DNA from: Mimachlamys varia
Lineage: Eukaryota; Mollusca; Bivalvia; Pectinida; Pectinidae
Assembly (NCBI GenBank): GCA_947623455.1
Contig: OX392529.1
Span: 50,274,686 to 50,338,685, forward strand
Direction: 5' to 3'
Length of the DNA stretch: 64,000 bases
Below the pieces are notes generated by a model, which had not been told where the DNA came from, did no database searches, and saw only the letters and a program-made list of their open reading frames with translations. Positions within the stretch are counted from its first letter, which is position 1. Every line of letters starts with the position of its first letter. The position numbers and the translations under genes are program-made. This document shows positions 13,481 through 25,422 of this stretch, piece after piece.

Positions 13481-13770
13481 TTACACATCACCATGGTTTA
13501 AAATAGCACCATACTATTCCTTTAACTAAACTATATAAATAATCATTTATAACTGATAATCAACTTATCAATTGTCAAACATATTGTGTACGTACGATAA
13601 TGAACATGCTTCATATGCCAGTTTACAATATGTCAACTACCCTGGTATGAGGAAACGGTCTTCATCTAACCGGTTAAGCCAACCATCGGAAACAAAATAT
13701 TATATTTGCTTGTTTGTTTTTTAAGGAAACTGTAGACGCAATGACGAGGATAATAATGCTCAGTTGCCCT
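13481..13770. other. unassigned AT-rich DNA
   Basis: No supported feature between the 36-bp array and the SINE tail. Confidence 0.35.
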
Positions 13771-13985
13771 GCTTTTTTTTTTACAGCCAGGGTCATTTAA
13801 GGACGTGCTAGGTTTTGGAAGTGGATGAAAGCCGAAGTACTCGGGGGAAACAAACGCCGACCTACGGTCAGTACCTGGCAACTGCTCAACATGGGTTTCG
13901 ACATCGCAATCCAGAGGTGGAAAGGGCTATTGGTAGAATGTCGGGACACCTTAACCACTGGGCCACCGCAGCCCCTTGCACTTCC
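13771..13985 (-). mobile_element. tRNA-derived SINE
   Basis: On the minus strand a tRNA-like head has an A box (TGGCCCAGTGGTTAAG, complement of 13950-13965) and a degenerate B box (GATGTCGAAACCC, complement of 13893-13905). A body follows and then a poly-A tail, seen as poly-T at 13772-13782 on the plus strand. The short frames across it on both strands come from the SINE. No clear target duplication was found. Confidence 0.8.
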
Positions 13986-16285
13986 CAGCACTTTATGATG
14001 GTATAATTTCTCCATTCGAACGAGATAGAATGCCTGCGTTTGATACCACCGAAAACTCTTGGCTTGGTAAAATGCATGTTTTTTCTCGATAACTAAATTT
14101 CATTAGCCGATGGAAATATTTGATCATGGATTTCTACCAGAAAAAAAATATAACGTTTGCCATTTGATCTTTTTATTATCTTTTACATTTTGTAGCATTT
14201 GATACAATCACAGACTATTAAATTGTTTTGTGTTAATGTAATGAGGACCTGATTAAGTTGAATCAATTGACGAAGGAACTACGAACATTTATAGAGGATT
14301 GCAGTAATTGTGTCAACTTTGGATCAGTACCACATTAGTTTTGTTTCATTCTGTACACCATTTAGACTATGCACTGAATTTGTGTTGCATGAATATTCTT
14401 GTTATAGTCGTTTGACTGATGCTGAGTTATGCGGTAGCGTATACTAAATAAATATAAATGTATATATACCGATCACGGGTTTTGGAGACATTTTATCATC
14501 AGTCTATGGGAGACAACTCTACAGCGAATTCGTCCCACACAAGTCGCATGGTTACCTTTCATCAAATACCTGAATCAAAATAATTTCGATATTGTCTACT
14601 GATAGACAGCTATACATTGTATGAAGGATATACACTATTGTATATCAAATTGGTTGACACCCTTCGCTCATTATTGTTGTTAAGCATGGTTTAAAGGCAG
14701 AAATCAGTTCCTAATATTGATGTCCAAATCTACCTCTTTTGAGCAGTGTCACGATTTATACAATGTAAAAAATTCTCTGTATGTATTACAAATTTGAAAT
14801 AAACGACTCCTCAAATAACGTTTAAAATGTATATAGTGTATGGGTTGAACCCGCCTTCCCGTTATGTTTCAACACTATAGTTAAGACAACTCCTAGCAAC
14901 ATCCTTGAGGACGAAACAGCTGTATAGTGCAGCAGTTGACGTGTGTATCTCACTATCATCGCCGATGAGCACGATCCTCGTTGGTTGCACTGCGGGAATA
15001 AAAAGAATTGCGATTTGTTCTATATATATTTCTTGTATACATTAGCGTACCAATTTTATACAAGAATAGAAAAGTCAACAAACTGTAAATTTACATCTCG
15101 AACAAAAGACATTGTGAAATGCTTTTTTTAATCATATCAATACTAATATACAGCATCCATACAGCTATGTATATATATATTTGTTAATTACTTGAATTGA
15201 AGCTCTTTACAACATAGTAACAAAAGTATTATGTTTAATTGATAAACAAAATAATGTATACAATCACGATTATACATTAAGCAGCAACACGAACGTCTCA
15301 TTGTACATGAGTCTAAAATGCACAACGGAGAGGTTGGTCTTTATAATATCCTTCTTGAGTTTGACCACGGTATTTGACTATCTAATGAAAAGCAGGGAGT
15401 ATAAGCCGTTTCCACATAGTGGTTGAAACGCTCCCGAAACATGAGTATTTATAAATCACAGTACAAGATGTTGGGGAAAACAACAATGACTCGGTCGCCG
15501 ACCGCATACAGTGCCCATGATCGTTGGTACTGGCGAGCTGTTCAATGTGTCATCACCCCTATATCATGATTAAAGAGAAGACTTTCATGTGTCTTTGAGA
15601 AAATACAGTTACGAAGTATAGGGTTTATTTACCTTAATTACTGTAATTAGCATATCTTTCGAAGGTTATTAATAGTCACGTTTTATTGTCACAACATTTC
15701 ACGTTAAACTTTGTTTAACACGCTCGACGTTGCATTTTTTCTTGAGATGATTTCTCGGATAATACTTACTCCTATAATATGTGCCTTTGAGTGTTTCCGA
15801 TACTTCTAATCCATGTGTAGTATCGTGAATTATATGAAAATGTCAAATTTACGATAATAAACATGTAATAGAAGCATAGGAAATACTCGAAGGCATATAT
15901 TATATGATCAAGGTAAGATATTCCTTGTGGATAATTTGTTATGTTTTATGGAAAATAAGAATTCACAAAAAATATGTTGATCTACAATATTCTTTGTTAT
16001 CTTGTAAAAAACGGATATAGAATTAATCTGGCATTAAAATCGAGGAGTTTGTCAGTACATTATCTTCCATTCATTCATACATTGTAGATCGCTTCCTACC
16101 AAACCTTGATATAAATATAGTTACAAGATATGTTACAAATCAAATCGGAAATGTGCTTTAAATATCCGTATTTCAAAATCTTGAGATAAGTGAAGCGACT
16201 TGATAACCTGGGTATTATCTGAGGCCTTGTCAAAACCTTCTTGTTTTTGATCGTCTCACATGTAAAATAAGGATACACTATCCAG
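13986..16285. other. unassigned AT-rich DNA with one imperfect hairpin
   Basis: No gene supported. At about 15765-15914 an imperfect inverted repeat (ATAATATGTGCCTTTGAGTG / CTCGAAGGCATATATTAT) could be a small foldback element. A weak D1-like stretch (GGACGAAACAGCTGTATAGT) lies near 14911-14930. Confidence 0.4.
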
Positions 16286-19090
16286 ATAATATATCTACAA
16301 CTGTCCATTTCTGACAAAACCATCTTCAAAAACGTGAATGGATACGGGTGTTTACGATAGTCTGTTTACAAGTGTTCATCACCTAAATCGCCAGACACTG
16401 ACGTATGTGTTTAAAAGTCTGAATTTGACATCACTGCGGTAGTGCTGTAGGAAAACACTAAAAATATAATTTTTATTCATTTTGGTTCATCTATTAATTG
16501 ATCACTTTTATTCTATTTTAAAAGAATCACAAGTCGTGAAACAAATAAAAGATATTATGTATTCAGATTTCAAACATCACACGTTTTATCTGTATTTTTG
16601 AAGTTAGTTTTTGTCTTATCGGACCGGACTATGAAGCCGTTTGGTACAGTTATTGCATATAGCGAAGTTGTATCTTGTCCATCGGTATGGAACTGTCTTA
16701 TGAAAAACCCTTTCGATAAAGTCTTGTCGACGTCTTTACAATTATAACATTCCTTTTATTTTCAGCGTTCTCTTTCATTTCATCTTTTTTTAAATTTTGA
16801 TTATAAACACAGGATTAAAGAGATAGTGCCAGTCTGTTTACGAGGGCTTATTGATAAGATGTGAGCCTCATATCAAAGGTTTGACTTTTGGCGGGTATAT
16901 TGTATTATTTTTTCAACATAATTCCTTTTTAAATTAGTGAAAAAGTTGAAATCAAAACTGTATTGGCTATATATCTCTCTCTCTTTCTCTGTAACTCGCC
17001 TGTCAGGCAAAATAATACTATTGACTTTATTGAACATTTCTGGGGTTGTACATGTAACAATGACAGGCCGTTCAGGACGGGCGTCATCCGCAAGCTCTGC
17101 CTGTCTACTTAAATGCTTCCACCCACCTTTTCACTGTAATATACATTGTATGTAGGAGTGTCATAGCATAGTGTCGCTACCATATAAGTAAGGACATCCT
17201 AAGGTAATAGTCTAGATCATTCTTATGCAAATATTGAATCATTACCCTTTCAGTGATTTTATTAAGTTTGCAAAAGTTACTTGCCTTCTTAACTTTTGTC
17301 CAACCTGTTCAACATAATCTGACCAAATTACACCCGTCTTCGCGTACACAGACTTCAAATGTCAGAGAAAAGTAGGGTTGAAAAAGACATCCCTGCTAAA
17401 CATCTTCCACACAAGGCTCACAACTTTTCAATTAGCCCTCGTACATGTACAATTTTCATTAAAGATATTGGCTCGTGAATATTAAAAAAAATGGTATTGA
17501 CAAGCAATGTCAAATTCGTCTAGTCTTTTTTTCAACTCATGTAAGTAAGATTAAACTATTTAATTAATATATCTACAACTGTCACATTCTGACAAAACCA
17601 TCTTTAAAAACGTGACTGGATACGGGTGTTTACGATAGATTGTTTACAAGTGTTCATCACCTAAATCGCCAGACACTGACGTATGTGTTTAAAAGTCTGA
17701 ATTTGACATCACTGCGGTAGTGCTGTAGGAAAACACTAAAAATATCATTTTTATTCATTTTGGTTCATCTATTAATTGATCATTTTTATTCTATTTTAAA
17801 AGAATCACAAGTCGTGAAACAAATAAAAGATATTATGTATTCAGATTTCAAACATCACACGTTTTATCTGTATTTTTGAAGTTAGTTTTTGTCTTATCGG
17901 ACCGGACTATGAAGCCGTTTGGTACAGTTATTGCATATAGCGAAGTTGTATCTTGTCCATCGGTATGGAACTGTCTTAAGAAAAACCCTTTCGATAAAGT
18001 CTTGTCGACGTCTTTACAATTATAACATTCCTTTTATTTTCAGCGTTCTCTTTCATTTCATCTTTTTTTAAATTTTGATTATAAACACAGGATTAAAGAG
18101 ATAGTGCCAGTCTGTTTACGAGGGCTGATTGATAAGATGTGAGCCTCATATCAAAGGTTTGACTTTTGGCGGGTATATTGTATTATTTTTTCAACATAAT
18201 TCCTTTTTAAATTAGTGAAAAAGTTGAAATCAAAACTGTATTGGCTATATATCTCTCTCTCTTTCTCTGTAACTCGCCTGTCAGGCAAAATAATACTATT
18301 GACTTTATTGAACATTTCTGGGGTTGTACATGTAACAATGACAGGCCGTTCAGGACGGGCGTCATCCGCAAGCTCTGCCTGTCTACTTAAATGCTTCCAC
18401 CCACCTTTTCACTGTAATATACATTGTATGTAGGAGTGTCATAGCATAGTGTCGCTACCATATAAGTAAGGACATCCTAAGGTAATAGTCTAGATCATTC
18501 TTATGCAAATATTGAATCATTACCCTTTCAGTGATTTTATTAAGTTTGCAAAAGTTACTTGCCTTCTTAACTTTTGTCCAACCTGTTCAACATAATCTGA
18601 CCAAATTACACCCGTCTTCGCGTACACAGACTTCAAATGTCAGAGAAAAGTAGGGTTGAAAAAGACATCCCTGCTAAACATCTTCCACACAAGGCTCACA
18701 ACTTTTCAATTAGCCCTCGTACATGTACAATTGTCATTAAAGATATTGGCTCGTGAATATTAAAAAAAATGGTATTGACAAGCAATGTCAAATTCGTCTA
18801 GTCTTTTTTCAACTCATGTAAGTAAGATTAAACTATTTAATTAATATATCTACAACTGTCACATTCTGACAAAACCATCTTTAAAAACGTGAATGGATAC
18901 GGGTGTTTACGATAGTCTGTTTACAAGTGTTCATCACCTAAATCGTCAGACACTGACGTATGTGTTTAAAAGTCTTACCTCGACATCACTGCAGTAGTGC
19001 TATAGAAAACACTAAAATACCATTTATACTTATTCTGGTTCATCTATTGATTAGTCACAAGACATGAAAGAAATTAAAAGAGATCATGCA
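16286..19090. repeat. 1,278-bp tandem duplication, two full units plus a partial third
   Basis: Units start at AATATATCTACAACTGTC (about 16286, 17564 and 18841). Units 1 and 2 differ only by scattered substitutions and one or two indels, for example CTTATT/CTGATT and TTTTCATT/TTGTCATT. The third stops after about 250 bp and is more diverged, with a deletion near TTGATTAGTC. A 72-codon frame is identical in both units (16937-17155 and 18215-18433) but has no recognisable domain, so it is listed as part of the repeat. Confidence 0.92.
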
Positions 19091-19104
19091 TTCAGTTTTT
19101 TTAA

Positions 19105-19475
19105 TGAACAATATACGTAACTTTCGGCAAATCAGGCCTAATAACTTATTATATTTATAGATTTAGTTAAGATTAACTGATATCAGCAATATTCAAGATG
19201 AATTCTTACGCGGTTACAGGTACAGCAGCAGTTGAAACTCGGTATTTGTAAACACGCGTCCAATTTTAAATTGTCTTCTTACTTCAGCTTGTTGTTGAAG
19301 TGGGCCCCACCTGAATTATTTTCAATTCTTTGGATTTTTCCGTGAAGAGTTTCTTGTTAGTTACCGCTCAGGTTTAATTCATTTTAGGATTATTTTTGCA
19401 TGGTTATTAACTGGATTTTTTTCAGAATTTTTCAGAATTACGAAAAAATTCCTGAAGTTACATATATTCGACCTT
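19105..19475 (+). mobile_element. TTAA-flanked MITE, copy 1
   Basis: The element is homologous over its length to 52697-53071 (inverted) and 59304-59662. It has TTAA on both sides (19101-19104 and 19476-19479) and eroded inverted ends around AATATACGTAACTTTCGGC and ACATATATTCGACCT. Internal landmarks include GATATCAGCAATATTCAAGA and GTTGAAGTGGGCCCCACCTG. TTAA duplication is the hallmark of piggyBac-type integration. No transposase is present. Confidence 0.8.
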
Positions 19476-19479
19476 TTAA

Positions 19480-20482
19480 CATGATGTTTTGTAGCGAAGA
19501 TTCCTATATTTTGTCTGTCGGCATGGAATTGTCTCATGAATATCAAACTCGTTAGAGAAAGTTTGGTGGTGATGTCTTTACATTTATAAAATCAGTTTCA
19601 TGTCAAACGTTTGTCTTAGTTTGAAAGTCAAGCAAAAATTGAATATGAACAGATTTTTATTTTGTTCATAAATTCAGAATTATGCAGACGGTGCCAGTCT
19701 ATAACTGAAAAAATGTAATTGAAGATACCGTATTGACATTTGAATAATTATATATATATATGTATAACCGTACTATTTCAACATTCTAAGTCCTGTATTT
19801 CTACAGTACCAATACACATTGAAAACTATTTTTGAATCAAGTTCATTCAAATTTCACAGCTATAATAGCAACACAAACAGAGCAAATCACAGTGTCCATA
19901 ATATATTTAACATTAAAGACTTATAGGCGTAGTAGAGTCCGAGTCCGCAAAAACCACGGCGAGGTAATTTCAATATTATTGATTCGAGGCGAAATCTGGT
20001 ACGGTACGTTCTATAACGTTCGTGCCGGCATATAATGCATTTTGTTTTCTTTTCCACGCCCAAAGATATCCATGATAATAATATCCATAACCATATTTAT
20101 TATTGGATGGTACTTGCAGTTACAAAGGGATACCCTCGTTATTCTAAACATCAATTAGATTTAAAAACAAGTACAAGATACAAGAATGTGCATTAAATGT
20201 CGAATATAGAGATATATGACATAAGCTCCTAGGAGTTCTTATTTCAACAAAAAAAACAACAACAGATAAATAACATAGATTAAGAGCATAATACAAAGAA
20301 ATCCCAAATAACAGAAAAAAACCCGGAAACATAAAACATTGTTCTACATAACATGCAACACTAAAAAAACATGCAACACTAAAAAAGTAAATGAAATAAG
20401 TCAAAAGCATATGCAGGTTGTGCCCATTAGCACTACAAACATTAGACTAAGACATACATAAAATAATAATAGTATAAGTAAT
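19480..20482. other. unassigned DNA
   Basis: No supported gene. A 17-bp direct duplication (ACATGCAACACTAAAAA) lies at about 20348-20384. Confidence 0.4.
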
Positions 20483-20594
20483 ACCTGGATGTGACCAAGA
20501 TGTACATGGCGGTTGTCGTCGATGAAGCACAAGACGCTATTTCTTCCAGAACACCTGGTCGTATTCCCTTGTACCTTAACAAGGGTCTCCATGT
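20483..20594 (-). repeat. dispersed repeat D2 copy with mini-frame
   Basis: This is an inverted D2 copy. Its minus-strand mini-frame starts at 20592 (METLVKVQGNTTRCSGR..) and continues through CFIDDNRHVHLGHIQ. It directly abuts the LINE fragment at 20595-20777, so the two form one artificial minus-strand open frame. Confidence 0.7.
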
Positions 20595-20777
20595 AAATCT
20601 CTTATGAAAACTATGTAGTAGTGGAAAATGTCCAATTTTCTTTAAAACTGCCAGCTGCCTGGACGCTTTCCTCCAAATATAAGAAATATGTTTGTCAAAA
20701 TCGATTCCAAGACATTTTACTGACTCGTCACGATTAATTTCAATATTTGCAACATTAAATACATTTAAACAATGCAT
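20595..20777 (-). pseudogene. LINE reverse-transcriptase C-terminal fragment
   Basis: The minus strand encodes a stretch with VKCLGIDFDKHI and ISYIWRKASRQLAVLKKIG. This matches what follows the RT palm in Jockey/CR1-type non-LTR retrotransposons (typical form: VK-LG-ID..LSF..HI..-C-KASRQL-VLKR). Part of the linker before DKHI is missing, so the copy is internally deleted. It belongs to the same general type as 38853-39770. It is a dead fragment of about 60 codons. Confidence 0.75.
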
Positions 20778-21004
20778 GAAATACTTTGTTCAACAGAGAC
20801 ATCAGGAATATAACTGTTCTGTTATCTTGACAAACGTTCATAATGTCATGTACTTGTAGTTCTAATGAAAGATTTAAAGTCCAAATTCCAAACACTATTT
20901 GAAATGTATTTTTTAATAAACCGTCATATTATTTTATAGTTTTGTAGGATATTTTTCTTCTACTCAGAAAACAATATTAGATCTTAGTCAAAAAGATGCT
21001 AATG
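20778..21004. other. unassigned DNA
   Basis: No supported feature. It may include more decayed LINE sequence. Confidence 0.3.
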
Positions 21005-21130
21005 TTAAATACCTGGAAGGGACCAAGATGTACATGGCTGATTTCGTCAATCAGACACAAGACGCTAACTCTTCCGGAACACCTGTTCCTATTCTCTGGT
21101 ACTTTTTGAAAGGATATCCATTGAAAATCT
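21005..21130 (-). repeat. dispersed repeat D2 fragment
   Basis: An inverted copy contains CTGGAAGGGACCAAGATGTA, CTCTTCCGGAACACCTG and GGATATCCATTGAAAATC. The mini-frame is disrupted by an indel near its start. Confidence 0.65.
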
Positions 21131-22499
21131 TTCCTATGTTCACATTTTTATCATAATTTAATCAATTGTGAATAGGATCATTGTTTTTTTGACGTTTAGT
21201 AGATTTTGTTTGTCTTTTATTACAGTTGCTGACAGTGCGTAAGAAGTCAGAAGCGGAATAATGATCACACCTACATTACCAACCTGGAAAGTGCGCAACG
21301 TATTTTATCGCTATTCTCGCATTTATTTTCGGAACATATTTTTATTGTTAATATTTGTTGCAAGATTGAAAGTTCAGGCAATCTTTGACATTGAAAAATT
21401 CCGAGGAATCTTTATGTATTATACAAAGTGGAAATATTGCAAACCCTTTATAGGGTCAAACTCCGAATCTGCTGTCTAGTCACTTTTCATTTTCCAATCA
21501 AATGTTTATTTACCAGTAACATGTTGCATATTGTTTGTTTTAAATCAATTTCAATTTAATAATTCTAAAAAGTTTTTTATTATAACGACATAAACAGCTT
21601 CATACAATTTCAATTTATATCCTTTTCAGGGGAAATCAAATTTAAGTCGCAGTATCAATAGTTATATGTATATAGTGTAGTTTTATGGTTTTGGAGACAT
21701 AAAACACGGACTGTTGCGATTTGGTTTATCAGTGTTTTGGGCAGGTGCCCATGTTTAATCTCGCGAGACTTGATGTAAGCTGTCTGCAGTAACACATATG
21801 TGTCACGTGTTTATAGACAACAGCCCAGAAGAACAAAAGACACTCGATGTAAAATGGCTGCTATGCTTTATCGTGTGGTTAAAGATATTAGGGAAACATA
21901 TGGTGTCCGTTGATAGATTTAGCACACATGGTTGATAAATGGCCAGTCCGGCATTGGGCGTTTGAGTTTATAATGTATGAAGTTCACAGAAAGCTAAATT
22001 ATCATTGCTGAACCAACATATACTGGAAAATTCTTCTTTAATTGAGAACTAATTTTGACCCAAAAATGATTCGTCTTATAATTGCAAATAGAATTTTCTT
22101 TAAAAATCTGACGTAAAAGTGGTTATCAAGCAAATTATATTTCTGATAACAAAAGCCCTTGGGTTTTTAATATAAAACGTTATAGAGCCCCTCCCATGCG
22201 TTATCAGCCCCAGGCTGTAGGAGGCTATATACTGTTATCACAACAGGAGCCCTACTTGTATTAGATAAACGACTGTTTAGCTTCAACACATTTATCCATG
22301 AGTCTTTCCTGTCTAATTGACTTGTATTGTTTAAAGATAAACTGCTTTCACAAACACTTGCTACGATAACTTCGCACAATCACAACCTCGGCTGATTCCG
22401 GTTCCCTTCTTGTGGGCACGGAATATACCGAAATGTGACGAGTGGGGCATTACTGGCATACGAAAACCTTTTCGATCATGATTCGTCATTTTCGTACCT
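21131..22499. other. unassigned DNA with a promoter-like patch
   Basis: Mostly featureless. At 21759-21768 lies a perfect TCTCGCGAGA palindrome, a known promoter element in vertebrates. It is followed at 21854 by AAAATGG and a 19-codon frame (MAAMLYRVVKDIRETYGVR). This could be a gene 5' end, but no donor site of good quality follows, so no gene is called. Confidence 0.3.
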
Positions 22500-22775
22500 T
22501 TACGCGATGGAAGAAATATTATGTTTGTTGTGATTGACAATGACTCGGTTCTCATTTCGAGGACTTGATGTTTACTTGGATGTGACCAAATTTTACATAG
22601 CAGGTGTCGTCGATGACAGAGAAAACGCTTGCTCTTCCGGGACACCTGGTCTTATTCTCTTGTACTTTAAGAAGGTTATCCATGTTAATATTTGCTTTGT
22701 TCATATTTTGTCCCTAGTTTAATCGATTTTTTGAGTTCGGGTTATGATTTTGTAAACGCTTCGGTATTCTCTAAT
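22500..22775 (-). repeat. dispersed repeat D2, long copy with intact mini-frame
   Basis: This is the longest uninterrupted D2 copy, ending at CGGTATTCTCTAATG. The minus-strand mini-frame (22683 down to 22552) is 43 codons plus stop: it begins MDNLLKVQEN, has KTRCPGRASVFSVIDD, and ends GHIQVNIKSSK. The same end occurs in the 32-kb copy (IQVN..SK). See the finding on the recurring mini-frame. Confidence 0.7.
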
Positions 22776-23624
22776 GTTTTTTTTATAGTACAACCTCAAA
22801 TACATTCGGGTTGTATAGAGCATGTTAGGCATTGGAGGGATATTGTTATGAAAGAACTTTAAATGATAATAAATTCCATACATCGGGAGTCTGTTCGTAA
22901 ATAACCCTGGCTGTAACATGTGATAAAACGTAAAAGCATTCAATCTAAGCTTAACCAATCCTTTTGTCCTGATGCATGGCAAGGGTAAAATTCAGGAAGA
23001 AGGTGATACCAAAAACGGACTCTCAACATTTGGAATGACAAACATCGAAATGCGGTTAAAATTGACTGAAGCCGAGAAAAAATGCTTCAATACGATGGGT
23101 TTTGAGGAACTACACAATAAGCAAGCGCTACAAAAACATAATAAAAAAATCGTATTATAAGGTTTATATGTTCAGTACTACTAGCATATTATCTACCAAA
23201 CCAAAACACCTACAGCTTAGTACAACACTACCTAATGGTACTCCAAACACGTATTATAACGTTACAATACAGTAAGCAAGCCATATGACTACACTATTAT
23301 ATTTCCAGCTAGCTGCACATCAGAAGTAATATAACTGATTTTAAAATTCCATTTCTTCATGTTACCTTTTACTATTTAGAACTTTAATTCCGTTTGAACA
23401 TTCTGAAATCATTTTGTTTGTTGTTTGTATTATTTGTAATTTATTCAAATATCTTTTGTCAGTTAATCCCTCTAAACCATATTGTCCCTCTCATTTTTCA
23501 CCCCATCTCTATCCCATCCCCACACATCCCCCCCCCCCCCCAAAAAAAAACCCCAACAAAAACAAATATGTTCTGTTCTTTACCATATGCATTGCGGTGA
23601 GGATTGTTTTAAGTTGTAATAAAA
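22776..23624. other. unassigned DNA with a C/A homopolymer run
   Basis: A 62-codon plus-strand frame at 22972-23160 is lysine- and glutamate-rich but unrecognised. A run of 14 C and then 9 A lies at 23528-23550. No gene is supported. Confidence 0.4.
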
Positions 23625-23790
23625 TATGCTTTACGCACCTAACCCTTTTGCTTCTACATAAGTTTATTTAGACATATTGGATTCCCACCGTTTGGCCCCT
23701 AGTATCACTGAAGAGTCCTAGAAGATACTGTATCTGTTACTAAATTAAAAAGGTGCAGCATATGTGTGTGTTACGTCATCTTTAAATTAA
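23625..23790 (+). repeat. dispersed repeat D1 fragment
   Basis: The tail unit matches 5590-5755: TTTACGCACCTAACCC, GGATTCCCACCGTTTGGCCC, CACTGAAGAGTCCTAG and the GTGTGTGTTACGTCATC end. Confidence 0.65.
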
Positions 23791-24894
23791 TATTCCTGGC
23801 AAAGTAATGCAAGCAAGATGTAAGACACGTAAATCGATTATTGGCCACCCGCATTATCAACGATAGCGTTGACTGGAAGAAAACAAGAGATAAGGAACTC
23901 TTTCGTCATCATAACTGACCGTTCATATAACAGATTATGCTTGCAATATTGATGCATGAAAATGGTAATTTTGTCAGCGGAACCTGTCAAGCAGATGGAC
24001 AGTAATAAGCTAACACCTCAGTCAATATAAAAGTCATTTCAGACGGCCATTTCACTCCAACTACCGTGTAATATTTATGTCCGCGATTCGGCTTCCAAAA
24101 TACCAGCATACCAGAAAAATGGTTATAAAGATTTTCATTATTTATTGTTTTTTGATTTTCATACTAAATGTAGTTATGCTGGTAGTAATGAACTTCTACT
24201 TTGGTTCTCGTTTCTTGGAAATGCTATAAATTTAATGTCTCGTAATTCTGGCATGTTCTTTAGGGATTTCTCGGCATTAAAGAGACATTACACAAAGACC
24301 ATCATATCCGCGGTGTTTAAACAAATGTGAGAAAGAAATCCAGACAAAGGGCATTACATGGTAATAATTTCTGTTCAGTTAAAAATCATTGAATGTGACG
24401 AGAAATTGACATCTCCGTGAGTTTTAAATTAATTTGTCCGAAAGACAAATATTATTTTAAAATGATCCATTAGAATTGATATTAAAGATGCGTTCTCGTG
24501 AATTTGTGATTGGCAGAAGCGGTTACTAGGCGACAGTTTGTTATGTTGATATCGCCAATGAGGCGTGACCGCTGTCTGCGTGTCACACATCATATTACAT
24601 CTCAAGTCACTTTTGGGATGACCATCTGTTTCAAGTTTTTTTTATTGTTACTCAATGCCTTGCTCTTTATTTAGGATTACAAACAGTTTTATCAAATGTA
24701 TCATCACTATTTGAAAAATGAAACTTGATAAGATTTATTTGCTCACAAATTTAGTCTTTGCTAGAAATTGTTAATTAGGTACAGTTTGTAAAATCAATAT
24801 TTAATAAGGTATATTTAACTTATCTAACATTGTCATAAGGAAGCAGCGAATAAATTGTGAAATTGTGTCAATAATTGTTGTGTCCATGATCGAT
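23791..24894. other. unassigned DNA
   Basis: No supported feature. Confidence 0.4.
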
Positions 24895-25422
24895 GATAAA
24901 AACCCTGCTCTAACGGCCACCTTGAATAAGCGGCCATCTCCGTTAATCGGCCAGTCTGTGGTTCGCCCGATGGAAAACACTATATATTGAACCTTAAATA
25001 AGCGGTCACCTGTCTAACGTGGCCAACGGCAACAAAAATGTGCCCAAAGTCGTTGTATCGTGCTGTATTAAGCAGCCATTTTGTCAGGAAATAGACATCT
25101 GTAAATGGTTTCAAGATTACGTATCTCGCAGTATTATTGTAAACGGGCCAATGATCAAAGAAAAAGCGCTGAAATTCGCGTCTAATTTGGAAAAGGATAA
25201 TTTCAAAGTCTCAAATGGGTGGTTAGATAGTTTTTTAAAAAGACATAACATTGTTCACTTTAAATGGTATATTGGTATTAATATCAAAATACATGTATGA
25301 TTAAGTGCATTCTAATATTTGACTGTTGAAAAAAAAGCAATAGGCCGTTTCTTGCCAACCTGATTTAAGCAGCCAATATCTGTCGGTCCCTTGGGTGACC
25401 GCTTAATACAAATTTGACTGTA
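24895..25422 (+). mobile_element. Tigger/pogo-type DNA transposon relic
   Basis: The right end (25395-25422) reads TGACCGCTTAATACAAATTT then GACTGTA. The left end has TAACGGCCACC and further AATAAGCGGCCATC motifs. Such repeated TTAAGCGGCCA-like motifs inside long inverted ends are seen in Tigger/pogo-class elements, here by family knowledge. The only coding piece left is the DNA-binding domain at 25019-25300. The catalytic DDE domain is absent, so the element is internally deleted. Left boundary is approximate. Confidence 0.7.
25019..25300 (+). pseudogene. CENP-B/Tigger transposase DNA-binding domain fragment
   Basis: A 93-codon frame contains ICKWFQDYVSRSIIVNGPMI, then KEKALKFASNL and FKVSNGWLDSFLKRHNI. 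In Tigger/pogo transposases and the CENP-B family the second helix-turn-helix has the pattern W-x-x-x-R..G.P-(V/I)-x-G-P-x-(I/L)..KA..(F/L)A, then F-x-A-S-x-G-W-L-x-x-F-(K)-x-R-x-x-I. The family would continue for a further 300 or more residues with DDE motifs, which are not present. The N-terminal 25 residues read through noncoding TIR-like sequence, so the true fragment starts near residue 24. It would be a DNA-binding protein if expressed, but is most likely inert. Confidence 0.8.

Noticed and set aside
16937..17155. 72-codon frame conserved exactly at 18215-18433
   Set aside because: Identity reflects the recent 1,278-bp tandem duplication, not selection on protein.
20442..20777. 111-codon fusion frame
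   Set aside because: It is a chance in-frame junction of a LINE fragment and a D2 repeat copy, not one protein.
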